A stretch of DNA of 64,000 bases from Microseira wollei NIES-4236 (GTDB taxonomy: Bacteria > Cyanobacteriota > Cyanobacteriia > Cyanobacteriales > Aerosakkonemataceae), in contig NZ_BLAY01000009.1 in the NCBI RefSeq assembly GCF_020521235.1, forward strand, positions 23,541 through 87,540, given 5' to 3'. A program made the translations under genes and the position numbers. Each line of letters begins with the position of its first letter. Positions within the stretch are counted from its first letter, which is position 1. The notes beneath the pieces were generated by a model that was not told the DNA's origin, made no database searches, and worked only from the letters and a program-made list of their open reading frames with translations. Below are positions 16,938 through 25,864 of this stretch, piece by piece.

Positions 16938-17796
16938 TTTGGAAGTATCTAATAACCTGCCTCGTCAGACTAGAAATATCAAAAAGCAGGCAAATTGGGT
17001 GCCGGTGGTTTTGATTGGGGTAGCGATCGCCTACTTAGCCCTAGTTCTCTACATTCCTGCCTTTAACGTCTTTTACCAAGCGTTTAAAAAGGGAGTGGGG
17101 CCATTTTTCTCCAACTTAACCAAACCCGACTTTCTCCACGCAGTCAAGCTAACGGTGATGCTAGCTGCGATCGCCCTGCCGCTGAATACGGTTTTTGGAC
17201 TCTGTGCAGCGTGGGCGATCGCAAGGCGTAAATTCCCCGGTCGTGCTTTCATTTTAAGTATTATCGACCTGCCTTTTTCTATCTCCCCAGTAGTGGCAGG
17301 ATTGATGCTTGTTTTGCTTTACGGAAGTAACGGTTGGTTTGGTCCTTGGTTACAGGAACACAATCTCAAAGTTATCTTTGCCTTTCCAGGAATGGTGTTA
17401 GCAACGGCATTTGTTAGTATGCCATTTGTTGCCCGCGAAGTTATTCCCGTTTTAGAAGAAATCGGCACCGATCAAGAAGAAGCAGCTAAAACTTTAGGGG
17501 CAAAAGATTGGCAGATTTTTTGGCGCGTCACCCTGCCCAATATTCGCTGGGGTTTGCTTTACGGCTTGATTTTAACTAATGCGAGGGCAATGGGTGAATT
17601 TGGTGCGGTTTCGGTAGTTTCTGGCAACATTGCTGGGAAAACTCAAAGCTTACCTTTGTTCGTGGAAGATGCTTACAAACAGTATGAAACCGAAGCCGCT
17701 TACTCGGCTGCTGTTTTGTTAGCTTTGCTTGCAGTAGTAACGCTGGTGTTGAAAGAAATTTTGGAACGAAAAACCCGTATTAAACAGGAGAAATAG
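16930..17796 (+). CDS. cysW: sulfate ABC transporter permease CysW
   Basis: A 288-residue membrane protein, the partner of CysT in the permease heterodimer. Six hydrophobic segments; EAA loop [32 protein letters not shown], followed by [16 protein letters not shown] typical of CysW. A NIL-domain gene starts two bases after its stop, so the operon continues. Confidence 0.93.
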   Translation: MANLEVSNNLPRQTRNIKKQANWVPVVLIGVAIAYLALVLYIPAFNVFYQAFKKGVGPFFSNLTKPDFLHAVKLTVMLAAIALPLNTVFGLCAAWAIARRKFPGRAFILSIIDLPFSISPVVAGLMLVLLYGSNGWFGPWLQEHNLKVIFAFPGMVLATAFVSMPFVAREVIPVLEEIGTDQEEAAKTLGAKDWQIFWRVTLPNIRWGLLYGLILTNARAMGEFGAVSVVSGNIAGKTQSLPLFVEDAYKQYETEAAYSAAVLLALLAVVTLVLKEILERKTRIKQEK

Positions 17797-17798
17797 AC

Positions 17799-18077
17799 AT
17801 GCAAGCTTCTACAACTGATGACAATCGACTGACGCAGAAACGAATCAGGATTAGAATTCCCAAGCAATATCACCAAGATCCGGTGATTTCTCGCTTGATA
17901 TCTGACTACAACTTGACGGTGAATATTACCGCCGCAATATTGGGAGGCAATGCCAATGGCGATGGTTGGTTCGATCTAGAATTACGGGGAACAATTGCAA
18001 ATATTCGGAGAAGTCTGGACTATCTCAACGAGTTAGATCTGGAAATATGGAACGACGCTGAAACCGATGGGTGGTGA
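17799..18077 (+). CDS. NIL-domain protein (copy 1)
   Basis: A 92-residue protein with the NIL fold (ferredoxin-like; seen at the C-terminus of MetN): RIRIPKQYHQDPVISRLISDYNLTVNITAAIL...GWFDLELRGT...LDYLNELDLEIW. It starts two bases after cysW, so it belongs to the sulfate operon. Stand-alone NIL proteins are regularly encoded with cyanobacterial sulfate transporters and probably sense a sulfur ligand or tune the ATPase, but this is not established. Confidence 0.85.
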   Translation: MQASTTDDNRLTQKRIRIRIPKQYHQDPVISRLISDYNLTVNITAAILGGNANGDGWFDLELRGTIANIRRSLDYLNELDLEIWNDAETDGW

Positions 18078-18533
18078 AGGTGTTACAGCGGGAAAGCAGC
18101 CCTATTCATAGGGCGCTTGGAATGCAATAGCGGCAGCATTAATGCTGCCGCTACAAAAACCAAGCCTTAAGGCTTTACCTCATCGAGTTGCAATCTTCTG
18201 TAAACGATACCCATTCTGCAAAGTTCGCCTAAGCGATCGCCGTTCATAACCCCAACTAACTAAACTGAAAATGGCTATGCTTAAAAATCCCGGTTTCTCT
18301 AAGAAACCGGGATTTTGCTATCAAATTAATCAATATTTATATAAATCTATTTGTCAAATACGAACTGGCAATATATCAAACGTAAATTAAGTATATTCAC
18401 CCCTTGTATTTTTAGGTTTTTTGTGGCAATCTCATTCATATAGTTATAGTACTGTATTCCTACCATTGTACCGTAGATTAGCAAAAATTTGCCTTAGCTA
18501 CTGGGTCAGAAATGAAAATTCTCGATTAAATAA
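18078..18533. other. intergenic: decayed MITE, hairpin terminator, promoter motif
   Basis: A worn TATAGCGG-type element with its AGCGGCAGCATTAATGCTGCCGCT hairpin lies at about 18095-18200. The region then has the hairpin at 18285-18316 and an AT-rich promoter region with GTACTGTATTCCTACCATTG (18450-18469), similar to 14811-14830. Confidence 0.55.
18285..18316 (+). terminator. hairpin terminator after the sulfate permease operon
   Basis: AAAATCCCGGTTTCT-CTA-AGAAACCGGGATTTT: a long perfect stem ending in T-rich sequence. The same hairpin type follows many operons in this window. Confidence 0.55.
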
Positions 18534-18869
18534 ATGGAAGCAATAAATTACCGTTCCTTGACAACAGGAGTGAAACTAACAGTTGTTTCGCCAGTGTCTC
18601 AAAGCAGCGTCACTCAAATTCGCCTGCGCCTGGAGATTCCCCCGTGTTACCAGCAAGAACCTGTAATTTCCCGGCTGATTAGAGAGCATGGCTTAATTGT
18701 CAATATTACTGGAGCCAAACTGGGAAAAAATACGGGTTTGCAGGGATGTTTTGACCTGGAACTGAGGGGAACACCGCCACAAATTTGTAGCGGTTTGACT
18801 TATCTGCAATCTTTAAATATCAAAGTTATGGGGAAGGCGAATCCTGATGGAGATGGCTGGCATTGTTGA
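18534..18869 (+). CDS. NIL-domain protein (copy 2)
   Basis: A 111-residue protein whose C-terminal 80 residues match the NIL protein at 17799 (QIRLRLEIPPCYQQEPVISRLIREHGLIVNITGAKLG...GCFDLELRGT). It has an extra Thr/Ser-rich N-terminus of about 25 residues. It precedes the broken second sbp gene, mirroring the pairing of sbp and NIL in the first operon; the sbp-NIL unit was probably duplicated. Confidence 0.8.
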   Translation: MEAINYRSLTTGVKLTVVSPVSQSSVTQIRLRLEIPPCYQQEPVISRLIREHGLIVNITGAKLGKNTGLQGCFDLELRGTPPQICSGLTYLQSLNIKVMGKANPDGDGWHC

Positions 18870-19286
18870 GATTAGTTTTTCATAGATAATCGCGGATAGA
18901 AATCAAAACTCCTGTTTATCGATCGAGATAAAGATGTTTGTCGTATAGTTGATGACATACACCATTTTTAACCGTTGCTAAATTAATGGATAAATTAGCA
19001 ACTTCAAGGCTGACTCATAACAGAGTCGAGTCCTATCTGTCGTACAAGTTAACAAGTAGGTAGATAGATATACACACACAAATGTTTTACCTCCAGGACT
19101 TACGCACGCGGGGCCAAAAACAAAGGTGATGCGTCAATCTCGCGACTGTCAACCCAGGATTTTTCGGCTCGCCCTTTGTTTTTTTTAGAACGAAGGGGAG
19201 GGAAAAGCATAGAGTTTTGATGTCTACCTACTAAGCAACATATCCTACTATTTCACCGGAGATTCAAACAGGAGGAATATTTATCT
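18870..19286. other. intergenic region before sbp2
   Basis: Contains a fragment of the AGGACTTACGC repeat family near 19096 and a purine-rich stretch. ACATATCCTACTATTTCACCGG (19239-19260), just before the ribosome site of sbp2, weakly resembles the 14811 and 18451 motifs. No gene is seen. Confidence 0.45.
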
Positions 19287-20414
19287 ATGTGGTTTCGTCG
19301 TTTGAGGAAGTCGCCGTGGCTGTCCTCAAAAATAAGCATCGGTTTACCAGCTTTTCTTAAAAAGTTAGCGAAGTCGATCAAATCTTCTAGTTTCAGAATT
19401 TTTACGTTATTTTTGGCTGTGACTTTGGGATTGATTTGGTTAGTTCCTCAGCCAGTCAGAAGCCAGCAGCGACCCAGAGATGCTGAACTAACCTTGGTTT
19501 CCTTTGCAGTTACCAAAGCCGCCTACGACCGGATTATTCCAAACTTTGTGGCAAAGTGGAAACAAGAAAATAACGGTCAGAATGTCAAGTTCAATTAAAG
19601 TTATGGCGGTTCTGGGACTCAAACTCGGGCGGTTATAAGTGGTTTGGAAGCAGATGTAGTACACCTGGCGCTGGCTTTCGATACCAATCGCATCCAACAA
19701 GCTGGTTTAATTCAACCGGGTTGGGAACGAGAACTTCCAAGTAATTCAATTGTGGCTAAATCAGTTGTGGCTTTGGTCACAAGACCTGGAAATCCGAAAC
19801 GAATTCAAGGCTGGTCAGATTTAGCCAGAAATGGCGTTAGCGTCATTACAGCTAATCCCAAAACTTCTGGTGTGGCTCGTTGGAATTTCCTAGCTTTATG
19901 GGGTTCTGTAGTGAGAAACGGAGGAAACGAACAAGCGGCGCGTAACTTTGTCAACCAAGTTTATCGAAATGTGCCAATTCTTCCCAGAGATGCTCGCGAA
20001 GCTTCAGATGTTTTCTTCAAGCAAAATCAAGGCGATGTACTGATTAACTATGAAAATGAAGTTCTCTTAGCGAGACAGCAGGGTGAAACAGAACCCTTCA
20101 TTATTCCCCCGGTAAATATTTCCATCGACACCCCGGTAGCTGTGGTCGATAAAAATGTAGACAAACATGGAACTCTTCGAATCGCAGAGGCTTTTGTGAG
20201 ATACCTTTACACTCCTGAAGCTCAACGGGAATTTGCTAAGGTTGGTTTTCGACCCGTTAACGCGGCGGTTGCTTCAGAATTTAGCCGAAACTTTCCCCGG
20301 ATTAACAATTTGTTTACCGTCGATAGTTTAGGAGGCTGGAATGGAACGCAAACAAGATTCTTTGCTGATGGGGCGGTATTTGACCAAATTCAGACTGCCT
20401 TAAATAGAAGGTAA
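19287..20414 (+). pseudogene. second sulfate-binding protein, split by an in-frame stop
   Basis: Starts at an ATG with CAGGAGGA upstream. After 103 codons a TAA at 19596 interrupts ...NGQNVKFN*SYGGSGTQTRAVISGLEADVVHLAL..., and the same frame continues to 20414. Comparison with SbpA (NVTFQTSYGGSG) shows the stop replaces one residue with no indel: a simple nonsense mutation. The rest of the frame is well kept (TANPKTSGVARWNFLALW, NYENEVLLARQ), so the loss looks recent. Without read-through only a short signal-bearing fragment would be made. Confidence 0.9.
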
Positions 20415-20790
20415 TATCAAATCCGGTTGCATCGGAATGATCGGCCTTTCTTGGTAATTGGTAATTGCTCGCTTGCTAATTGCTAATGGCTAATTGACCC
20501 TACAGGTCTTAATGCCGATGCAACGGTCAACGATATAAGTTGTTAAGGTCAGGACTTACGCTTGGGCGACCTATCACCAAAGTAACTTGGCAGCGAACGC
20601 GAGTGCGTGCGGTCGGCATATCTCTAGTTCCTTGCTCGACGATTTTTCATAGAAACTTTGGTGTTTGCGTAGGAAAGCCTTAAGGCAAAGTTTGTGTAGC
20701 GGCAGCAAAAATGGCAGCCGCTACACAAACTTTCGGTGTACAAGAGAAGGCGGCAAACCGCTATGCCCCGCAGCCCAATCGGAGATGATA
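20415..20790. other. intergenic repeats
   Basis: TAATTGC/TTGCTAAT heptamers (about 20455-20495), an AGGACTTACGC repeat fragment (20553), the short repeat GTGCGGTCGGCATATC (20607) that also interrupts a CadD gene at 27966, and a worn TATAGCGG-type hairpin (20695-20730). No gene. Confidence 0.5.
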
Positions 20791-21480
20791 TCAGTTGGAT
20801 TCTTCAGGCGATCGATCGTCAACCAAAATCATCAAACAGATACTACTAGCAACTAGCTTGATTGGGGTTAACGCTTGACTTTCCAATACAATAATAGCAC
20901 CCAAAATAATTATAACTAGGAGAGCGAGCGCATTACCGTAACGAGTGAGGATAGAAGCGATCGCTTGCCGATTGGTTAACTTATAAGCCAAATAGCACCA
21001 AACTCCAACTAGCAGGAAAAATCCACTTACAATTAAAATAAGACTAACCAAACTACTATTAGCAAACAACGGCACGTAAACGCTTATATTGTCACTTCCA
21101 TTAGCAATTGTAATAGCTGCTACGCTGTATACTTGGGGAGAAAGCCAACTGGCGATCGCAGAATCTTCAGATAAATTTGTTTCTGCTTCTACTTCCTCCA
21201 AGCTATCTTCCCGATTGATTAAGCAACTTAAACCAATAGCGATAGGAATTAAGCCAAGCAATCCAATCCACCTATGGGGTAAAATTAAACCGCCAAAGAA
21301 CCCGGGAAGACTAGCAATGACTAATGCGCTAAAACCTAAATACTGACCAATCAAGATATGGCGAACGCGAAACGTAGCATTCACCGCAGAAAAAAACAGC
21401 AGCAGAATCACCAAATCGTCGATATTCGTGGCAACGAACGCCGTTACCGCTGTAATAATTGCTTCTGCTAACCCACTCAT
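20791..21480 (-). CDS. CadD-family cadmium-resistance transporter (copy 1)
   Basis: A 229-residue membrane protein with the CadD signature FVATNIDDLVILLLFF near the N-terminus, GQYLGFSALVIASLPGFFGG, and the second half AITIANGSDNISVYVPLFA. Six hydrophobic segments; two paired NxDD/NGSDN motifs probably line the transport path. Divergent from the next CadD gene with 58 bases between. Family members confer Cd resistance in Gram-positives; the repeated presence of the family within this sulfur island suggests a different or additional substrate here, which is inference. Confidence 0.85.
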   Translation of the reverse strand: MSGLAEAIITAVTAFVATNIDDLVILLLFFSAVNATFRVRHILIGQYLGFSALVIASLPGFFGGLILPHRWIGLLGLIPIAIGLSCLINREDSLEEVEAETNLSEDSAIASWLSPQVYSVAAITIANGSDNISVYVPLFANSSLVSLILIVSGFFLLVGVWCYLAYKLTNRQAIASILTRYGNALALLVIIILGAIIVLESQALTPIKLVASSICLMILVDDRSPEESN

Positions 21481-21538
21481 TTGCTGGCAAACGTGACATA
21501 AAATTGAGATCTACAATCATCTTCTCCAGTAATCGAGC

Positions 21539-22192
21539 GTGAGTCAACTTGCCACAGCGATCGCGGAAGCAATAATTGCCTTTACTGCCACCAATATCGA
21601 CGACATCATTATCTTGCTGCTATTTTTTTCGCAGATAGATATTAATTTTCGTCGCCGACATATCATTGTAGGCCAATACTTGGGTTTTATCTTGCTCGTT
21701 ATTGCCAGCTTACCAGGGTTTTTTGGTGGCTTGGTAGTCTCGCGAGAATGGATTGGATTGCTGGGACTGCTACCGATAGCAATTGGCATCAAGCAACTGG
21801 TGACAAGAGAACAAGAAACAACAGAAATTCAGACGATAAGCAGCGATTTTACTCAATCCTCATCAAACCGATCTATAAAGTCTTTTTTATTGAGTGTACT
21901 CAGTCCCCAAACTTATCAAGTAGCAGCCGTAACAATTGCTAATGGGGGTGACAATATCAGTATCTATATCCCGTTATTTGCCGGGAAAACCCCGATTGGT
22001 TTGCTCGTAATCCTCAGCGTATTTTTTTTCATGGTAGGGGTTTGGTGTGTCGTTGCTTACCTATTAACCCGTCAACCTACCATCGCTTACGTTTTAAGCC
22101 GCGTGGGTAAAAAAGTTGTCCCTTTTGTATTAATTGGTTTGGGTTTATTCATCATGTACGAAAGAGGTACATTCAGCCTGCTAGGAAAATAA
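21539..22192 (+). CDS. CadD-family transporter (copy 2)
   Basis: A 217-residue protein from a GTG at 21539. It shows FTATNIDDIIILLLFF, GQYLGFILLVIASLPGFFGG, and VTIANGGDNISIYIPLFAG. A paralogue of the divergent gene at 20791 and of the broken copy at 27643. Followed by heptamer repeats, then a convergent TauE gene. Confidence 0.85.
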   Translation: MSQLATAIAEAIIAFTATNIDDIIILLLFFSQIDINFRRRHIIVGQYLGFILLVIASLPGFFGGLVVSREWIGLLGLLPIAIGIKQLVTREQETTEIQTISSDFTQSSSNRSIKSFLLSVLSPQTYQVAAVTIANGGDNISIYIPLFAGKTPIGLLVILSVFFFMVGVWCVVAYLLTRQPTIAYVLSRVGKKVVPFVLIGLGLFIMYERGTFSLLGK

Positions 22193-22203
22193 TTTTTTCC
22201 CAT

Positions 22204-22252
22204 TAGCAATTAGCAATTAGCAATTAGCAATTACCAATTACCAATTACCAAT
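22204..22252. repeat. heptanucleotide repeat tract
   Basis: Tandem TTAGCAA and TTACCAA units between two convergent genes. The same short tandem repeats recur at 31380, 33060, 39280, 42290, 44510, 47575, 51290, 52070-52281 and 60450. Confidence 0.85.
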
Positions 22253-22256
22253 TACC

Positions 22257-23054
22257 TCATACTTGATAAACTAACTTCCAACTCACCATCATCAAGATGC
22301 TGTAAACAACAAACCTCAGAGGACGTTGAGGAGCCATCTGACAAAGTTTAGCACCGATTAACACCCCTGGTACTGAACCTAACCATATTGGCAATACCAG
22401 ACTCCAATTAACCGTCCCAAGGCTGAGGTGTCCGAGGGAAGTAAATAGTAATAAAATACCAGCTTGTGAAATATCTGTACCGACTAATTTACGCGCATCC
22501 AGTTGGAAAAAGCCAATTAACACGAGGGCAAACATCGAACCGGAGGAAACGCTAGTTAATCCCACCAAACAACCTAAAACCGCTCCCACGCTTATTGCCA
22601 GAATGCGACCACACTTGGTTTCTAAATCAAACTTAGGCAGTGAGGGTAACTGTAACTTGGGGAAAAAAGTCAACAGCAACAATTGAGTTAGTGCGAATAA
22701 GGTTACTAACATAATCATTACCCCAAGTAAGTGCAGCAGCATGGAATTTATGTTAAGCTCGGAAGAATGCTTGAGCAGGTGCAAAATTCCCACCCCTCCG
22801 AGGGAACCGGGAACGCTTCCCAATGCCAACCATTTAACTGCTTGCTGGTCAAGAGTTTTTTGCTGCCAGTGTTTGACGCCGCCGATAACTTTCATTAACG
22901 TGGCAGATACGACATCTGAACTAACAGCAACTGAAGCGGGAACTTGAAAGATAAAAATCAACATCGGGGTGATGAGAGACGCGCCGCCAATTCCCGTCAA
23001 ACCAACAATGATGCCGACAAAAAAGCTCAATATCGGTAGCAATACGTAATTCAT
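22257..23054 (-). CDS. TauE/SafE-family sulfite exporter-like permease (copy 1)
   Basis: A 265-residue membrane protein with the duplicated TauE/SafE pattern: GIIVGLTGIGGASLITPMLI at the N-terminus and CLVGLTSVSSGSMFALVLI in the second half. About eight helices. Its upstream region has AAACTACGGTAAGTTAATCG on the minus strand, matching the motif in front of 30883. The family exports sulfite or sulfoacetate or acts in thiosulfate uptake; the sulfur context fits, but the substrate is not shown. Confidence 0.87.
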   Translation of the reverse strand: MNYVLLPILSFFVGIIVGLTGIGGASLITPMLIFIFQVPASVAVSSDVVSATLMKVIGGVKHWQQKTLDQQAVKWLALGSVPGSLGGVGILHLLKHSSELNINSMLLHLLGVMIMLVTLFALTQLLLLTFFPKLQLPSLPKFDLETKCGRILAISVGAVLGCLVGLTSVSSGSMFALVLIGFFQLDARKLVGTDISQAGILLLFTSLGHLSLGTVNWSLVLPIWLGSVPGVLIGAKLCQMAPQRPLRFVVYSILMMVSWKLVYQV

Positions 23055-23576
23055 GATCTTGTCACACCTTACAACCTTAGATTAGATTAGATAGATGAAT
23101 TTTGAACCGCTACTCTTGGATCTTTTTATGAGAGTTTAGCAGTCACTTGTCCGGCTTGAACAGGAAAATCGTTAACGCTTTTGCAGCTTTCCCTGTAAAT
23201 TCCGTTATCTCGATTAACTTACCGTAGTTTATCTTAAACGATCAGTAAGTGTCAAGAGCGAGGGTATTGAATGATACAAAAATAACCCAATAAAGCTGCC
23301 TGTCAGGCTTACAGGTTTTGAGTATTTGCAAGTGGAAGCGATCTCACACACCCATACAGCGGTTTGCAGCCGTATGAGGTACGGCTTTGTTTGTCAAGCG
23401 CGCAGCATTAATGCTGCCGCTTGACAAACAAAGCCGTAAGGCTTTCCCTCACCCATTTGAAATCCGCTATATGCATCCCCAAAGCCAGTAATCCCCGGTA
23501 TCGCGCTGGGGTTTTCCCATAAAATAATAGGTTATTGGAGTTGCTTACGCCGAACAGATGAAACCTTAAATGACTT
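23055..23576. other. intergenic region with motif and MITE
   Basis: Promoter region of the leftward TauE gene with the recurrent motif at 23203-23232, then the TATAGCGG-type MITE at 23355-23470. No gene. Confidence 0.55.
23355..23470. mobile_element. TATAGCGG-type MITE
   Basis: TACAGCGGTTTGCAGCCGTATGAGGTACGG at the left, AAATCCGCTATA at the right; GCTTTGTTTGTCAAGCGCGCAGCATTAATGCTGC... centre, an extended hairpin. Confidence 0.7.
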
Positions 23577-24326
23577 ATGTTGCAATCTGACAGCGGGAAT
23601 ATTTTTTTGTCCTTCCTCAACTTTTTTAAGCGGCTACTTGTTGCTCATTGGCTGACGCTGCTGCTGCTATTAATCGGAATTTACTTACCATTGCAGGTAT
23701 TTGAAATCCTTGCAGTCAAAGTATGGCAGAATCAAGGCGGCTTCCCGTGGGATGTGCCAATTCTGCTCTCGATTCACACAACAACACAGGCGCAACTGGA
23801 TATTTTTGCAGCAACGCTGACAAAGTTTGCCTCGTCTAAAATTATAATTCCTGTTGTTAGTTTAATCGCCTTAGTGTTGTTGCTTTGCAAACAATGGCGA
23901 CGCAGCGCATATTTAATCGCCACAGTGTGGGGAAGCTTGATAATTAATCGCGCTGCAAAAGAATTTATGCATCGAGTGCGTCCGCACCTGTGGGACTCAC
24001 CCGCACCAGAAATTGATTACGCATTTCCCAGCGGTCACGCAACGATGAGCATGACGTTAGTTATGGCTTTGGTAATTTTAACTTGGGGAACCGCTTGGTG
24101 CTGGTTAATTGCGACTGTTGGTAGCTTGTTCGTCGTGGGAATTGCTTGGACGCGGTTATATTTGGGAGTTCATTTTCCCAGCGATATTCTAGCAGGCTGG
24201 ATGGTATCGGTAGCTTGGGCAATTGGAGTTAGTTTGATTTTAAAACCCGGTTTAGTTAAAGCCAACGCATTAAATAACCAGACGGGGAGCGAAACTTCAC
24301 TAACGCCTGATGAAGCATCTAAGTAG
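23577..24326 (+). CDS. PAP2-superfamily membrane phosphatase
   Basis: A 249-residue protein with the acid phosphatase/PAP2 motifs KEFMHRVRP (KX6RP), PSGHATMS (PSGH) and TRLYLGVHFPSDILAG (SRX5HX3D-type). About six helices; the active site faces the outside. Likely dephosphorylates lipid phosphates such as undecaprenyl-PP or phosphatidate. The N-terminal extension is hydrophobic. No operon partner. Confidence 0.9.
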   Translation: MLQSDSGNIFLSFLNFFKRLLVAHWLTLLLLLIGIYLPLQVFEILAVKVWQNQGGFPWDVPILLSIHTTTQAQLDIFAATLTKFASSKIIIPVVSLIALVLLLCKQWRRSAYLIATVWGSLIINRAAKEFMHRVRPHLWDSPAPEIDYAFPSGHATMSMTLVMALVILTWGTAWCWLIATVGSLFVVGIAWTRLYLGVHFPSDILAGWMVSVAWAIGVSLILKPGLVKANALNNQTGSETSLTPDEASK

Positions 24327-24382
24327 GCAAAAATTAGACTTATTGCAAAAGTCTTTTCCCATTTAATTTGTGGGCAGGCGGG

Positions 24383-24548
24383 ACGCCTACCCCACAAGAA
24401 AAAATGTCTCTTCTTGTGGGATGGGCATCCTGCCCGTCCCCTACCCCACAAGAAAAAATGTCTCTTCTTGTGGGATGGGCATCCTGCCCGTCCCCTACCC
24501 CACAAGAAAAAATGTCTCTTCTTGTGGGATGGGCATCCTGCCCGTCCC
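24383..24548. repeat. three tandem copies of a 54-bp hairpin unit
   Basis: The unit CCTACCCCACAAGAA...TTCTTGTGGG...CATCCTGCCCGTCC occurs three times in a row with virtually no difference. Each unit contains the stem CCCACAAGAA/TTCTTGTGGG. Open frames on both strands here only reflect the repeat. Confidence 0.85.
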
Positions 24549-24694
24549 AATATTTTTGACCCGTCTATTAACTGATATCGTTTCCTTAGGCATCGGAATT
24601 ACTACCTGTAGGGGCAAGCGAGCAATTAGCAATTACCAATTACCAATTACCAAGAAAGGCCGATCATTCCGATGCCTAAGGATTTGATATGATT

Positions 24695-24734
24695 TAAGAA
24701 ACCCGGTTTTTTTAAAGAAACCGGGTTTCTTAGT
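24695..24734. terminator. bidirectional hairpin between convergent genes
   Basis: TAAGAAACCCGGTTTTTTTAAA GAAACCGGGTTTCTTA forms a long stem with T-rich arms, located just past the end of the leftward pseudogene at 24743 and downstream of the phosphatase. Confidence 0.55.
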
Positions 24735-24742
24735 TTAGCATC

Positions 24743-25366
24743 CTAATTACTAGGAGCATTAGTCACGCGCGTATCCAGTACTTCCTGGGACACCTTGGGA
24801 ACAAACCAGTTTGCTTCATCGGCTTTTAAAACTTTAGTACCGGGCATATTAAATTCAACTTCCCCAGTATCGGTATTATTTTTAACAACTAACTTACTGC
24901 CATCAGGAATTTTGATAGCAACAGCACCCGCCAATTCTTGATTTTGACCGTCTGGCATTAAACCGACTGCTTTAATATCGATTGGCAGATAAATTCCCTG
25001 ACAATCCCATTTATTTTTAGTTGTCTTACCATCGGCTAAAAAATAAATTCCAGTTTCATAGGGATAGTCCTTAACATCGGGTTTTGAACCGTAAACAGCT
25101 AGTGTCTTTCCGGTTTCATTTCGACATTGCCCCCAGTTTATTCCCGACTCTAAAGTATATTTTTGAAACTCCAACTCATCGATTTTCTTCTGGACTTCTT
25201 GGGATGAAGCTGTTTTGCCGTCCGCTTTTAGACTATTCAAAGCTTGACTCACCTCAATCTAGTCGGGATTCTTTGTATATTTCGGCTTGTCCGCTAATGA
25301 AGGTGGCGCGATCGCTAGATTCACCAGCAACACTAAAGCGAGCAAAATATATTTCAACGCTTGCAT
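24743..25366 (-). pseudogene. secreted protein of unknown function, interrupted by a TAG
   Basis: An ATG at 25366 starts a classical signal peptide (MQALKYILLALVLLVNLAIAPPSLA). After 35 codons a TAG at 25261-25259 interrupts ...KYTKNPD*IEVSQALNSL.... The same frame then runs to 24743 (169 further codons, two Cys, no recognised domain). Loss of one sense codon explains it. Upstream, 25513-25569 holds two copies of the TTGAGCGGAAT motif, linking it to the sulfur-island promoters. The product is not recognised. Confidence 0.75.
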
Positions 25367-25864
25367 ACTTTATTCCCAATTTTCACAAATTGCATCTGAT
25401 GACTTGCGTAAGGTATTGTCAACACCTTACCAATGTTTCAATCATAAATTTTGTAAATATTGCCTGAATCTCTCGCCGCTAGCTGCTTACAGTTTCCCTT
25501 TGTTGTTTGTTTAGTATTCCGCTCAACTTAATAGACATCTTCTTAACTATTCCGCTCAAATTACTGTTATTGATGCTCTCCAATTTTGACCTATATCGAT
25601 TAACAAAATATCTTAGTATTTGGCTCTACTTACAGTAGATTAAGCCCTGATAAAAAATCAGGAAATTATTCGATATCGCACTTGATTTTTAAAGTTGAAT
25701 GCTTTAGCATGACCATGCATAGATAGACACAAAACTAACTACGGGCACATCTGTCAGTAGATAGATTTATAGCTATTGAGAGGAATAGCTTAGGGTTTGA
25801 GTTAGAAGCAAACCCCTATAATACAACAGCTCCACGTGCCAGTAAACACCTAAACGATCGCAAA
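25367..25864. other. intergenic region with two regulatory-motif copies
   Basis: Apart from the motif pair at 25513-25569, no feature stands out. AT-rich; should carry promoters for the leftward secreted-protein gene and the rightward permease. Confidence 0.45.

Noticed and set aside
20665..20856. 63-codon frame
   Set aside because: Falls within a worn MITE hairpin and the 3' end of a real CadD gene on the other strand.
24170..24687. Open frames with repeated GRAGCPSHKKRHFFLWG or SSCGMGILPVPYPTRKN
   Set aside because: Translations of the 54-bp tandem repeat on both strands, not proteins.
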